Assembly (NCBI GenBank): GCA_937924855.1
Contig: CALEYQ010000080.1
Location: 62,001 to 126,000, forward strand
From: an uncultured Bacteroidota bacterium
GTDB taxonomy: Bacteria > Bacteroidota > Bacteroidia > JADZBD01
Reading direction: 5' to 3'
DNA length: 64,000 nt
Shown here: one piece after another, positions 44,716 through 53,048 of the stretch
How the letters are laid out: the number at the start of each line of letters is the position of its first letter
Numbering within the stretch: position 1 is the first letter of the stretch
Notes under the pieces: model-generated
The model's input: only the letters and a program-made list of their open reading frames with translations
Database searches by the model: none
Told to the model about the DNA's origin: nothing
Made by a program: the position numbers and the translations under genes

Positions 44716-45654
44716 TTATTTCAAAAACCTTGGGTTAATATTACTGTGGGTTTTAACTTTTGGGTCAACTTTCATACAGTAGCCCACAAAAATTTCAGGG
44801 GATCCACTGCTGTGGTTTTTGATTTCGGACATGGTAAAGTCGTACGCCACGCCGATTTTCAGGTTGTTTTTACCAAAATCCTTCTGGTAGCCAAGCATGG
44901 CAGCAATGGCGTCGGTCATCCGGTAGGAAGCTCCAAGCCATACCATTTTCTGATACATTCCGGTCACATTCACATCAAAAATGGTGGATTTTGCATCGGA
45001 TTTAACCAAAAGGTTGGGGATAATATCAAAGTCGCTGTTAATATTGAAGGTGTATCCGGCCATAACAAAATAATGGCGGGCAACACCGTAGTTAAGCTCG
45101 TTCTTTTTTACCGACTGCTCAGGCAGGTGAGTGACGGCAAGACCTACATAAAGCTTTGAGGTAGAGTAATATGCGCCAAAATCAAGGTCATAAGTAATGG
45201 AGCTTTCCTGGTTGTTAGGAATAGCCTGGTCAGGACCCACGGTTGATGGTCCTCCTGGAGGAATCCAGTTGAAAACCATTGTCTTTTGAATCATACCTAC
45301 CCCTAATCCAATCCCTAGTAATCCAACGCCAATAGGCTGGTGAAAAGAATAAGCGCCACGGGCAAAAAGAGATTTATCATTTCCCAACTGATCGTGAAGG
45401 ACTGTTAATCCCAAACCTCCGTGCAGAATTCTGGAAGGTGCATCCACGGAAAAAAGACCTGACTTGGGTGCTCCGGGGAAGTTCATCCATTGCATCCGGT
45501 ACATGGCGGTAGCACAAATCGATTGATTGGTGCCGGCATATCCGGGATTAAAGGAAAGTTTGTTGTACATAAACTGACTGAACTGCTGATCCTGCTGGGC
45601 GGCAACAAACAATACAACCAGGGAGAACGTTAAGAGGGTAATTGTTTTTTTCAT
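44716..45654 (-). CDS. PorP/SprF family type IX secretion outer-membrane protein
   Basis: A 312-residue outer-membrane beta-barrel with a signal peptide (1-19, ending AA-Q). QDQQFSQFMYNKLSFNPGYAGTN and LGLTVLHDQLGNDKSLFARGAYSF are typical of PorP/SprF, proteins that bind T9SS machinery (PorK/PorN side) or anchor type B CTD substrates such as SprB. Its place immediately before gldK supports PorP function. A good promoter candidate precedes it (45701-45731). A C-terminal motif ending PRFLK fits a beta-barrel final strand or tail. Confidence 0.93.
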   Translation of the reverse strand: MKKTITLLTFSLVVLFVAAQQDQQFSQFMYNKLSFNPGYAGTNQSICATAMYRMQWMNFPGAPKSGLFSVDAPSRILHGGLGLTVLHDQLGNDKSLFARGAYSFHQPIGVGLLGIGLGVGMIQKTMVFNWIPPGGPSTVGPDQAIPNNQESSITYDLDFGAYYSTSKLYVGLAVTHLPEQSVKKNELNYGVARHYFVMAGYTFNINSDFDIIPNLLVKSDAKSTIFDVNVTGMYQKMVWLGASYRMTDAIAAMLGYQKDFGKNNLKIGVAYDFTMSEIKNHSSGSPEIFVGYCMKVDPKVKTHSNINPRFLK

Positions 45655-45700
45655 GGTCTTTTAAACTGATTTTTAGATCAATGTAAACCTAAATAGTTCG

Positions 45701-45731
45701 CTAAGGTAGGGAAAATTTAATACGAAACAAA
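45701..45731 (-). promoter_or_regulatory. Predicted promoter of the porP-gldKLMN operon
   Basis: On the minus strand TTTG (45728-45731), 19 bases, TACCTTAG (45701-45708): one mismatch from TTTG-N19-TAnnTTTG. Transcription would start about 40 bases before the porP ATG. Confidence 0.5.
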
Positions 45732-45738
45732 TTTTTTT

Positions 45739-45782
45739 AACAGGCCCGGGTGAACAAATCTTTACCCATAGACGGGCCTGTT
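45739..45782 (-). terminator. Long inverted repeat after the ureohydrolase-like gene
   Basis: AACAGGCCCG (45739-45748) and CGGGCCTGTT (45773-45782) form a perfect 10-bp stem, with an inner GGGT/ACCC pairing in the 24-base loop. There is no U-run after it on the minus strand, so it is not a textbook intrinsic terminator. Its position, 24 bases after the stop at 45806 and just before the porP promoter, suggests a Rho-aided terminator or mRNA 3'-end protector. Confidence 0.45.
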
Positions 45783-45805
45783 TGAAAGGGGTTGCCTGTT
45801 AATAA

Positions 45806-46978
45806 CTAACCCAGCTTTTGGAAGGTTTGCCACCAGCGGTCGGGAAGCTCGTCGGTAAGAGCCTGCTGATAATCGGAATAGGAACAAGGCACCAGACAAT
45901 GGCGCTGAACTTTAAGTCTTTTGTCGGGCGGATAGGGCACTTCCATCCACCAGCGGTCGCTCCGCAGGCTTTTGTAAAAAATGATGTCGGAAACCTGATC
46001 GCTGATACCTACATGGTACTTTTGATAATCGTCGGTATTCTTAAAGGGAAAATCTCGTTTGCGGCCCTTAACGCCGTCGAGAAAATACCAGATTATCTGA
46101 GCGGCAAGTTTGGCCGATTGCCCCCTTACATCGAAACGGGGATTTAATTCGTAAATGCCAAAGGTTGAAAGCTTATCACTCATGCCGGCATAGCGGGCAA
46201 TGCGACAAATTTCTTCTCCGAAAAAACCGTTGGGGGCCGGGTCGGCATGGGCCGGGAAATCGCTCATCCGGATACATCCGAGATCGATGGAAACCACATC
46301 GGCATTTCTTACAACGGGCTCAACTTCTTCCATATCGGCCCTGATTTGACCCAGGCGATGGGAATCAAAAAACAGGCGCGACATAAGGTCGATTGATTTT
46401 TGATCCACATAGTGGGTCTGATAGCCTACATTGCTGAAATTAAACAAATGATTGGGCTGGTGCATAATCATTTTTCCAACCCAAGTATTAGCATTCAGGC
46501 TTTCCTCGATGCTGCCCAGATCGAAGGTGCGGTCAACGGAAACCATGTTAATGGTAGGCTCAATATTCTGGTAAGCCAGGTAGGAACCGTAAGTTAAATC
46601 CTGGCTTCCACCGATAACGACCGGAATAATGGATTTTCTTAAAAGTTCTGAAACAACCTCGCTGAGAGCAAAAAGCGAGTCGCTTATTTTTTCTCCGGGC
46701 AATATGTTTCCAAGGTCGGCGATGGCTGGAAATCCTTCGGGACGGGCCAGTCGATAAATTTCCTTTCTGATTTCATCGGGACCCCCGGAGCATCCCGCGT
46801 TCTCAACACTTCCACGCTCTTCCAGAATTCCAAATATGGCTATTTGTATTCCCTCGAGGTCAGGAAAACCTGAGTTATCATGAATTCTCAATCCTGAACC
46901 CAGAAGGTCCGGCGTCCCCTCAACCTTAGGTCCGGGCAATACCGGAGAAGGCTGAAAAAAAACAGAAATGTCTTTCAT
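45806..46978 (-). CDS. Ureohydrolase-fold (arginase/formimidoylglutamase family) protein with degenerate metal site
   Basis: A 390-residue arginase-superfamily protein usually annotated as formimidoylglutamase. The fold is evident (VVIGGSQDLTYG, MVSVDRTFDLG, DVVSIDLGCIR, FGIYELNPRFD). However, of the six manganese ligands three are replaced: GGDH reads GGSQ (Q126), DAHxD reads DRTFD (T151 for His; D149 and D153 kept), and SxDxD reads SIDLG (G234 for Asp; D232 kept). Normal dinuclear catalysis is thus unlikely. Its ATG overlaps the topA stop as ATGA, and porP-gldKLMN follow, so a structural or regulatory role connected to the cell envelope is possible; that is inference. Confidence 0.85.
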   Translation of the reverse strand: MKDISVFFQPSPVLPGPKVEGTPDLLGSGLRIHDNSGFPDLEGIQIAIFGILEERGSVENAGCSGGPDEIRKEIYRLARPEGFPAIADLGNILPGEKISDSLFALSEVVSELLRKSIIPVVIGGSQDLTYGSYLAYQNIEPTINMVSVDRTFDLGSIEESLNANTWVGKMIMHQPNHLFNFSNVGYQTHYVDQKSIDLMSRLFFDSHRLGQIRADMEEVEPVVRNADVVSIDLGCIRMSDFPAHADPAPNGFFGEEICRIARYAGMSDKLSTFGIYELNPRFDVRGQSAKLAAQIIWYFLDGVKGRKRDFPFKNTDDYQKYHVGISDQVSDIIFYKSLRSDRWWMEVPYPPDKRLKVQRHCLVPCSYSDYQQALTDELPDRWWQTFQKLG

Positions 46979-49584
46979 TTAGAGGACTTTTTGGATTTTT
47001 TGGTAGTTTTTTTGGCGGGTTTTTTCGGAGATGCTTTTTTAGTTTTGGCGGCGGGTTTGCTTTTTTTGGCAGGGGCTTTTTTAGCACTTTTCGCCGTCTT
47101 TTTTCCCTTGGCAGCGGACTCTGACTTTTTCTCTTTCTTCCCGGGAGCCCCGGCTCCGGTGATGGCAAGGCATTCTTCAAGGGTAAGGGAGGCGGGATCT
47201 TTTCCGGGCGGAATTTTAAAAAATTTCTTCCCCGACTTTATGCAGGGCCCGTATCTGCCTACCACAACTTTTACATCGGGATTTTCCGGAAATTCAAGAA
47301 TCAGGGATTTCTTTTCCTTTTCCAGCTTTTCCTCAATGAGTTCTCCGGCCCGCGACCGGGTTATGGTGAAAGGATCATCGGTTTTTTTGAGGGAAACGAA
47401 GAGATCTTTGTATTTCAGGTAGGGACCAAAGCGGCCCTTGTTTACGATAACTTCAGAACCCTTATAATCGCCCAGGGAAATGGGCAGCCGGGGTGCCTTT
47501 AAAATTTCTATTACCCTGTCCAGATCAACTGTATAAGGGTCGTCTGTTTTGGGAAGTGAAATAAATCCTTCGTCGTATTTGATATAGGGTCCGAAGCGGC
47601 CGATATTTACCACAATTTCTTTCCCTTCGTAGGAACCCAGGGTTCTTGGTAGTTTAAACAATTCAAGTGCTTCCTCAAGGGTTATGTTTTCAAGTCTTTG
47701 TTCTTTTCTTAATCCGGCGAATTTTGGTTTTTCTTCACCTTCCGACTCGCCAAGTTGCACCAGGGGTCCAAATCTTCCTATGCGCACGTAAACGTTTTTT
47801 CCGGACTTGGGATCGGTTCCCAGCAAGCGTTCCCCGCTGGCTCTTTCCGAAGTTTCTTCGGCTACCACAACCGATTTATGGAAAGGCTTGTAAAAATCCT
47901 TGAGCATCCGGGTCCAGTCAAGCTTTCCCTGAGCAATAACATCAAACTCCTCCTCTACCTTTGCCGTAAAATTGTAATCCATAATAGCCGGAAAATTGGC
48001 CAACAAAAAATCGGTCACAACAAGGCCCATATCCGTTGGGAAAAGCTTTGCTTTTTCGGTACCGGTAATTTCCGTTTTCTTCTCTTCCTTAATTTTTCCT
48101 GAGGCGAGTTTTAGAACCTGATAATTCCGTTCCCGGCCTTCCCGGTTTTCCTTAACTACATATTGCCTTTTGATTATGGTAGAAATGGTGGGTGCATAAG
48201 TGGATGGCCGTCCGATCCCCAGTTGTTCCAGTTTTTTTACGAGGCTGGCCTCGGTAAAGCGGGCCGGCGGGGCTGAAAATCGTTCGGTGGCGAGAATTTC
48301 TTTTGGGGATAAGGTTTGTCCCTCCGAAACGGGAGGCAAAAGCGAGTTTTCATCCTCTTCCTCTTCATCGGATCCTTCCAGATAAACTTTCAAAAATCCA
48401 TCGAAGACAATGACCTCACCGGTAGCGTTAAAATGAAGATCATTTTTATTGTTGCCAATGGTAACTACTGTTTTCTCCAATTGGGCTTCGCTCATCTGGG
48501 AAGCTATGGTTCTTTTCCAGATCAATTCATACAACCGGTGTTCATTGGGGTCATCGCTTTCAATGGATCTGTTGGTCATGTAGGTTGGGCGAATGGCCTC
48601 GTGAGCTTCCTGGGCCCCGGCGGCTTTTGTGGTAAACTGCCTTTTTTTGGCATACGACTCGCCGAACAACCGGTGGATTTCATTTTTACATGCATTCAGG
48701 GCAAAACCCGAGAGGTTTACGCTGTCGGTTCGCATGTAGGTTATCTTCCCTGACTCATACAACTTCTGGGCAACCCGCATGGTTTGAGCCACAGAAAATC
48801 CCAGCTTTCGGGAGGCTTCCTGTTGTAATGTGGAAGTGGTAAACGGTGCGGCCGGACTTCTTTTTCCCGGCTTCTTTTCTACGCTTTTAATGGTGAATTT
48901 CCCGTCGGCAATTTGATTCAGGAAGTCTTTTGCTTCCTCGTATTTTTCAAACTTCCGATCCAGTTCGGCTTTAAAGTTCCCTTCCGGGGTTTCGAATATT
49001 GCTGTTACCTTAAAAAACGAACGGGACTCAAAATTCATTATTTCTCTTTCCCGTTCAGCAATTAGCCTCACTGCTACCGACTGTACCCTTCCGGCCGAAA
49101 GGTTCCCACGCACTTTTTTCCATAGAACGGGTGACAACTCAAACCCTACCAGGCGATCAAGAATTCTTCGGGCCTGCTGTGCATTAACCAGGTTAATATC
49201 AATTTCCCTGGGATTATTAATGGCATCCTGGATTGCCGTTTTGGTAATTTCATTGTAAACCACCCTCTTGTATTCTCCTTTTTTAAGGCCCAGCACTTCG
49301 GCCAGGTGCCAGGAAATAGCTTCCCCTTCGCGGTCTTCATCCGTTGCAAGCCATACCACATCGGCACTCTTAGCCAGCTTTTTAAGTTCGGATACTACGT
49401 TTTTCTTATCGGGTGAAATTTCATAGGTAGGCTGGAAGTTATTTTCCAGGTCAATCCCCATTCCTTTTTTTACAAGATCCCTAATATGGCCTACAGAAGA
49501 TTTTACTGAAAATTCATTCCCAAGGAACTTTTCAATTGTCTTTGCTTTTGCAGGAGACTCAACAATCACCAGGTTTTTTCCCAT
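46975..49584 (-). CDS. topA: DNA topoisomerase I
   Basis: A type IA topoisomerase that relaxes negative supercoils. From the ATG at 49582-49584 it has 869 residues: Toprim domain with E9 (VIVESPAKAKT) and DEDREGE (82-88), active-site Y283 in ITYMRTDS, then three or four C-terminal repeats of the form GRFGPYIKYxxxFISL. The last 58 or so residues are a histone H1-like tail of repeated Lys, Ala, Pro and Ser, expected to bind DNA non-specifically. The stop overlaps the ureohydrolase-like ATG. A frame extended to 49647 begins with a Phe/Lys-rich stretch encoded by the intergenic A/T runs and is rejected. Confidence 0.97.
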   Translation of the reverse strand: MGKNLVIVESPAKAKTIEKFLGNEFSVKSSVGHIRDLVKKGMGIDLENNFQPTYEISPDKKNVVSELKKLAKSADVVWLATDEDREGEAISWHLAEVLGLKKGEYKRVVYNEITKTAIQDAINNPREIDINLVNAQQARRILDRLVGFELSPVLWKKVRGNLSAGRVQSVAVRLIAEREREIMNFESRSFFKVTAIFETPEGNFKAELDRKFEKYEEAKDFLNQIADGKFTIKSVEKKPGKRSPAAPFTTSTLQQEASRKLGFSVAQTMRVAQKLYESGKITYMRTDSVNLSGFALNACKNEIHRLFGESYAKKRQFTTKAAGAQEAHEAIRPTYMTNRSIESDDPNEHRLYELIWKRTIASQMSEAQLEKTVVTIGNNKNDLHFNATGEVIVFDGFLKVYLEGSDEEEEDENSLLPPVSEGQTLSPKEILATERFSAPPARFTEASLVKKLEQLGIGRPSTYAPTISTIIKRQYVVKENREGRERNYQVLKLASGKIKEEKKTEITGTEKAKLFPTDMGLVVTDFLLANFPAIMDYNFTAKVEEEFDVIAQGKLDWTRMLKDFYKPFHKSVVVAEETSERASGERLLGTDPKSGKNVYVRIGRFGPLVQLGESEGEEKPKFAGLRKEQRLENITLEEALELFKLPRTLGSYEGKEIVVNIGRFGPYIKYDEGFISLPKTDDPYTVDLDRVIEILKAPRLPISLGDYKGSEVIVNKGRFGPYLKYKDLFVSLKKTDDPFTITRSRAGELIEEKLEKEKKSLILEFPENPDVKVVVGRYGPCIKSGKKFFKIPPGKDPASLTLEECLAITGAGAPGKKEKKSESAAKGKKTAKSAKKAPAKKSKPAAKTKKASPKKPAKKTTKKSKKSSK

Positions 49585-49608
49585 TCTTCGCGAACTTCTA
49601 TTTTTTGA

Positions 49609-49674
49609 CAATTTTTTTTTGGAGCGGGTTGCAAAGAAAAAAAACAACTTGGGTTTTTCCCAAAAAAAAATTTG
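49609..49674 (-). other. Competing inverted repeats upstream of topA
   Basis: CAATTTTTTTTTGG (49609-49622) and CCAAAAAAAAATTTG (49660-49674) can form a 13-14-bp stem with one bulge. Inside it TTGGG-TTTTT-CCCAA (49649-49663) can form a small hairpin that uses the CCAA end of the larger arm; on the minus strand it is soon followed by eight T residues. The arms lie 25-90 bases before the topA ATG, so if transcribed they could regulate topA. Low-complexity runs make chance pairing possible. Confidence 0.35.
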
Positions 49675-49686
49675 CAGGTTATTTCA

Positions 49687-49713
49687 TTACATATATATTA
49701 CATATATATGTAA
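49687..49713. repeat. Two 11-bp direct repeats ending in a 16-bp palindrome
   Basis: ATTACATATAT occurs twice in tandem (49686-49707), and the second copy runs into a perfect palindrome TTACATATATATGTAA (49698-49713). The 11-base spacing puts the copies on the same helix face. It lies in the topA-miaB divergent region and could be a binding site for a dimeric regulator or a readily melted AT-rich element. Confidence 0.45.
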
Positions 49714-49804
49714 AAAAAATTTGGCCCCCTTCTTTTCCGGTTCCCAACCCTGAAACCAGGCCATTCAGACCAGGAAAGCATACCCGGAATTAGTGCCCTG
49801 ACAT

Positions 49805-49835
49805 TTTGTCACCCTGCGAAATTTTATTAAATTTG
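49805..49835 (+). promoter_or_regulatory. Predicted promoter of the miaB operon
   Basis: TTTG (49805-49808), 19 bases, TAAATTTG (49828-49835): a match at every fixed position of the Bacteroidota consensus. Transcription would begin around 49841, some ten bases before the miaB ATG, so the 5' leader is very short. Confidence 0.65.
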
Positions 49836-49850
49836 TGCCCCGTAAAAAAA

Positions 49851-51278
49851 ATGGAGCTCAATCAAATAGACGAAAGCCGGCAGGGTACTGCTCTGGAACT
49901 CCCCGTAACCGGGAATTTCACGGGAAGGAAATTGTATCTGGAAAGCTATGGCTGCCAGATGAATTTCTCGGATAGTGAAATTGTGGCCTCGGTGCTTTCC
50001 GCTGAGGGTTACATGACTACTTCCGATTACCGGGAGGCCGATTTGGTTTTAATTAACACCTGTGCCATTCGGGATCAGGCCGAGGTCAGGGTGAGGAATC
50101 GCCTGAAGGAGTTTAATTCCGTGAAAAAAAAGAAGCCTTCCATGATTGTGGGGGTGATGGGTTGTATGGCAGAACGCCTGAAAACCCGTTTTCTGGAAGA
50201 AGAAAAAATTGTGGACCTGGTGGTGGGTCCTGATGCTTACCGGAGTCTGCCTCAATTGATTGAAGAGGTAAAGGGGGGTAGCAAAGCCATAAATGTTTTG
50301 CTCTCGCTCGAGGAAACCTATGCCGACATCAACCCGGTCCGATTGGGATCCAACGGTGTTACGGCTTTCATCAGCATTATGCGGGGTTGCGACAATATGT
50401 GTAGTTTTTGTGTAGTACCCTACACCCGCGGCCGGGAAAGGAGTAGAGATCCGGAAAGTATTGTCAGGGAGGCCCGTGAATTGTTTGATGCCGGGTACCG
50501 TGAAGTAACCCTTTTAGGTCAGAATGTAGATTCCTATTTGTGGTTTGAGGGCAAGGCAAAAAAAGAAATGGCTGATACCGAAAAAGAAAAAGCCATTGAT
50601 TTTGCAGGTTTGCTTGCTTTGGTTGCCGGGGTTTCTCCCGATCTGCGGATACGATTTTCCACCAGTCACCCAAAAGACATGACCGACCGCGTATTGCATG
50701 TTATGGCGGAACATGAGAACATTTGCAAATACATTCACCTTCCGGTTCAAAGCGGTAGCACTGAAGTTCTTGATCGTATGAACCGGGGATATTCCCGGGA
50801 ATGGTATCTGAACCGCATAAAAGCCATCCGGACTATAGTTCCAGACTGTGCCGTATCCAGCGATATTATTTCGGGATTCTGTGGAGAAACCGAAGCCGAT
50901 CATGCCCAAACCCTTTCCCTGATGCGTGATGCAGGTTATTGCTTTTCGTTCATGTTTGCTTATTCAGAGCGGCCCGGAACCCCGGCTCAGAAAAAATTTC
51001 CGGATGATATTCCTGAAGTTGAAAAAAAACGACGTCTGGCAGAGATTGTACAATTGCAGCAGGAATTATCGGCGGCATATACCCAATCGGGTCTTGGAAA
51101 AATTCACCGGGTATTGATTGAAGGGGTGTCAAAAAAATCGGATCAGATGTTGAGCGGACGAAACAGTCAGAACATAGTTGTGGTATTTCCGGCCGGGAAT
51201 CACCGCCCGGGAACTTATGTAAATGTGCTGGCCGAAAAATGTACCACCACAACCCTGATTGGAACCGTAGTATCGTAA
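49851..51278 (+). CDS. miaB: tRNA-2-methylthio-N6-dimethylallyladenosine synthase
   Basis: A radical-SAM methylthiotransferase that adds a methylthio group to i6A37 of tRNAs reading UNN codons. From the ATG at 49851 it is 475 residues. The N-terminal iron-sulfur cluster uses C35, C71 and C105; the radical-SAM cluster uses C180, C184 and C187 ([18 protein letters not shown]). A TRAM domain closes the protein ([17 protein letters not shown] onward). An upstream TTG at 49806 lies within the promoter and is not the start. It is the first gene of a plus-strand series to groEL and lies 3 bases before the AAA+ gene. Confidence 0.96.
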   Translation: MELNQIDESRQGTALELPVTGNFTGRKLYLESYGCQMNFSDSEIVASVLSAEGYMTTSDYREADLVLINTCAIRDQAEVRVRNRLKEFNSVKKKKPSMIVGVMGCMAERLKTRFLEEEKIVDLVVGPDAYRSLPQLIEEVKGGSKAINVLLSLEETYADINPVRLGSNGVTAFISIMRGCDNMCSFCVVPYTRGRERSRDPESIVREARELFDAGYREVTLLGQNVDSYLWFEGKAKKEMADTEKEKAIDFAGLLALVAGVSPDLRIRFSTSHPKDMTDRVLHVMAEHENICKYIHLPVQSGSTEVLDRMNRGYSREWYLNRIKAIRTIVPDCAVSSDIISGFCGETEADHAQTLSLMRDAGYCFSFMFAYSERPGTPAQKKFPDDIPEVEKKRRLAEIVQLQQELSAAYTQSGLGKIHRVLIEGVSKKSDQMLSGRNSQNIVVVFPAGNHRPGTYVNVLAEKCTTTTLIGTVVS

Positions 51279-51281
51279 GTC

Positions 51282-52532
51282 ATGAAAGTGCAGGACATAA
51301 AGAACAGGTTTGGGATCATTGGAAATTCCCCGGTTTTGGATCGTGCCATCGACATTGCCATGCAGGTTGCTCCCACCGATTTAAGCGTTTTGGTAACCGG
51401 AGAGAGCGGAACGGGAAAAGAAGTCTTTCCCCAGATAATTCACCAGATGAGCGCCCGGAAACACGGCCCCTATATTGCGGTTAATTGCGGAGCCATTCCT
51501 GAGGGTACGATTGATTCGGAATTATTCGGACATGAAAAAGGGTCTTTTACCGGTGCCCATGAAACCCGAAAAGGTTATTTTGAAGTCGCAGATGGCGGCA
51601 CCATTTTTCTGGATGAAGTGGCAGAGATGCCATTAGCCACTCAGGCTCGTTTGTTACGGGTTCTTGAGTCGGGAGAATTCATTAAAGTAGGATCTTCAAA
51701 AATCCAGAAAACCAATGTAAGAGTTGTTGCCGCCACCAATGTGAATCTTGGCCTGGCCATTGAAAAAGGAAAGTTCCGGGAGGATCTTTTTTACCGTTTG
51801 AACACGGTACCCATTTCGGTTCCACCCCTGCGTGACCGAAAAGAGGACATTCACCTGTTGTTTCGCAAGTTTTCGATTGATTTTTCCGAAAAATACCGGA
51901 TGCCTTCCATTCGATTGAATCCTGAGGCCGAAAGCATTCTTGTAAATTATTACTGGCAGGGCAATGTCCGCCAGTTAAAAAACATAACGGAGCAAATTTC
52001 CATTATCGAAAAAAAGCGGGAAATAACTGCCGAAACACTTTCCCGATATCTGCCTCCTTCTCAAACCAATTTACCCGTGGTATATAAAAAGGAGGGGGAA
52101 ACGCCGGCGGAGATGACGGAGCGGGACTTGTTGTACAAGGTATTGTTCGACATGAAAAGAGACATGAACGATCTGAAAAAAATCGTGGTTGACCTTATTG
52201 AAAATGATGCCGGATTAAAGCAGGATTTCAAGCCCGAAAATGCCCAAATCATTAAGCAGCTTTACCATGAGGTTGGGGCTGAAGAAACCCCATTAAAGCT
52301 GGGTTATGGAACTGAAACCCCTACCCTGTCGCACGGATCGGTAATGCATAGGGAACTGGATGCCGAAGAGGTAGAAATTGAGGAACCGAAAACCCTGAGG
52401 GAGATGGAAGAGGAGATGATAAAAAAGGCGCTTGAAAAATATAAGGGAAAGCGAAAGCTGGCGGCCAATGAATTAGGCATTTCGGAAAGAACCCTGTACC
52501 GGAAAATCAAAGAATACGGAATCAGCGAATGA
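51282..52532 (+). CDS. Sigma-54-type AAA+ transcription activator without sensor domain
   Basis: A 416-residue enhancer-binding protein. Only about 16 residues precede the AAA+ domain, so there is no receiver, GAF or PAS sensor. Walker A is GESGTGKE (40-47), the sigma-54 contact loop reads GSFTGA (87-92, Ser for the usual Ala), Walker B is GTIFLDE (106-112), and NVRQLKN marks the end of the domain. A charged linker of about 130 residues leads to a Fis-type helix-turn-helix at the C-terminus ([24 protein letters not shown]). It should drive RpoN-dependent promoters, presumably controlled by level or partner binding. lptE follows with an ATGA overlap. Confidence 0.92.
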   Translation: MKVQDIKNRFGIIGNSPVLDRAIDIAMQVAPTDLSVLVTGESGTGKEVFPQIIHQMSARKHGPYIAVNCGAIPEGTIDSELFGHEKGSFTGAHETRKGYFEVADGGTIFLDEVAEMPLATQARLLRVLESGEFIKVGSSKIQKTNVRVVAATNVNLGLAIEKGKFREDLFYRLNTVPISVPPLRDRKEDIHLLFRKFSIDFSEKYRMPSIRLNPEAESILVNYYWQGNVRQLKNITEQISIIEKKREITAETLSRYLPPSQTNLPVVYKKEGETPAEMTERDLLYKVLFDMKRDMNDLKKIVVDLIENDAGLKQDFKPENAQIIKQLYHEVGAEETPLKLGYGTETPTLSHGSVMHRELDAEEVEIEEPKTLREMEEEMIKKALEKYKGKRKLAANELGISERTLYRKIKEYGISE

Positions 52533-53047
52533 GGAAAAAAACTTTTTTGTCAATAGTGTTATGGAGCCTGCTTCCCTTGGCATTCTGTTTGTTTTCCTGC
52601 CGGATTAATTATTCAATGTCGGGAAAATCGGCGAGTGATTTAAAAACAACCACCATTCGTTTTTTCCCCATAAATGCACCTTTGGTGAAACCAACCGTGG
52701 GTCAGATTTTTACGGAAGCCTTGCGCGACATTATGACTTCGCAGGGTAAGCTTGACCTTGTGAGTTCCGGCGCGGACATAATTTTCGAAGGGAATATTTC
52801 CGGTTATCAGACCAATCCCGTTGTTATTCAGAGCAGTGATTTGCCGGCTCAAAACCGGCTTACAATTTCCATTCAGGTAAAAGTTACCTATCCGAAAACT
52901 CCAACCAAAAATTTCGAGACCAGTTTTTCACGGTTTGCGGATTACAACAGTTCTCTCTCGCTGGCGAGTGTGGAAGATCAGTTGATAAAAGACATTGTAG
53001 ATCAGTTGGTGCAGGATGTGTTTAACAAAACCATGCAAGACTGGTAA
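52529..53047 (+). CDS. lptE: LPS assembly lipoprotein LptE
   Basis: A 172-residue outer-membrane lipoprotein that supports LptD in placing lipopolysaccharide on the cell surface. The lipobox LFSC gives lipidated C24; the following IMSGKSA-like segment and beta-rich domain ([34 protein letters not shown]) match the Bacteroidota LptE family (PF04390). Position after the sigma-54 activator and before the Lys/Glu-rich protein and secG agrees with the arrangement I recall in other Bacteroidota. It overlaps the activator by 4 bases. Confidence 0.9.
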   Translation: MRKKTFLSIVLWSLLPLAFCLFSCRINYSMSGKSASDLKTTTIRFFPINAPLVKPTVGQIFTEALRDIMTSQGKLDLVSSGADIIFEGNISGYQTNPVVIQSSDLPAQNRLTISIQVKVTYPKTPTKNFETSFSRFADYNSSLSLASVEDQLIKDIVDQLVQDVFNKTMQDW

Positions 53048-53048
53048 G

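Noticed and set aside
49585..49647. Extension of topA to 49647
   Set aside because: The added residues come from homopolymer A/T runs; VIVESPAKAKT normally begins within a few residues of the start.
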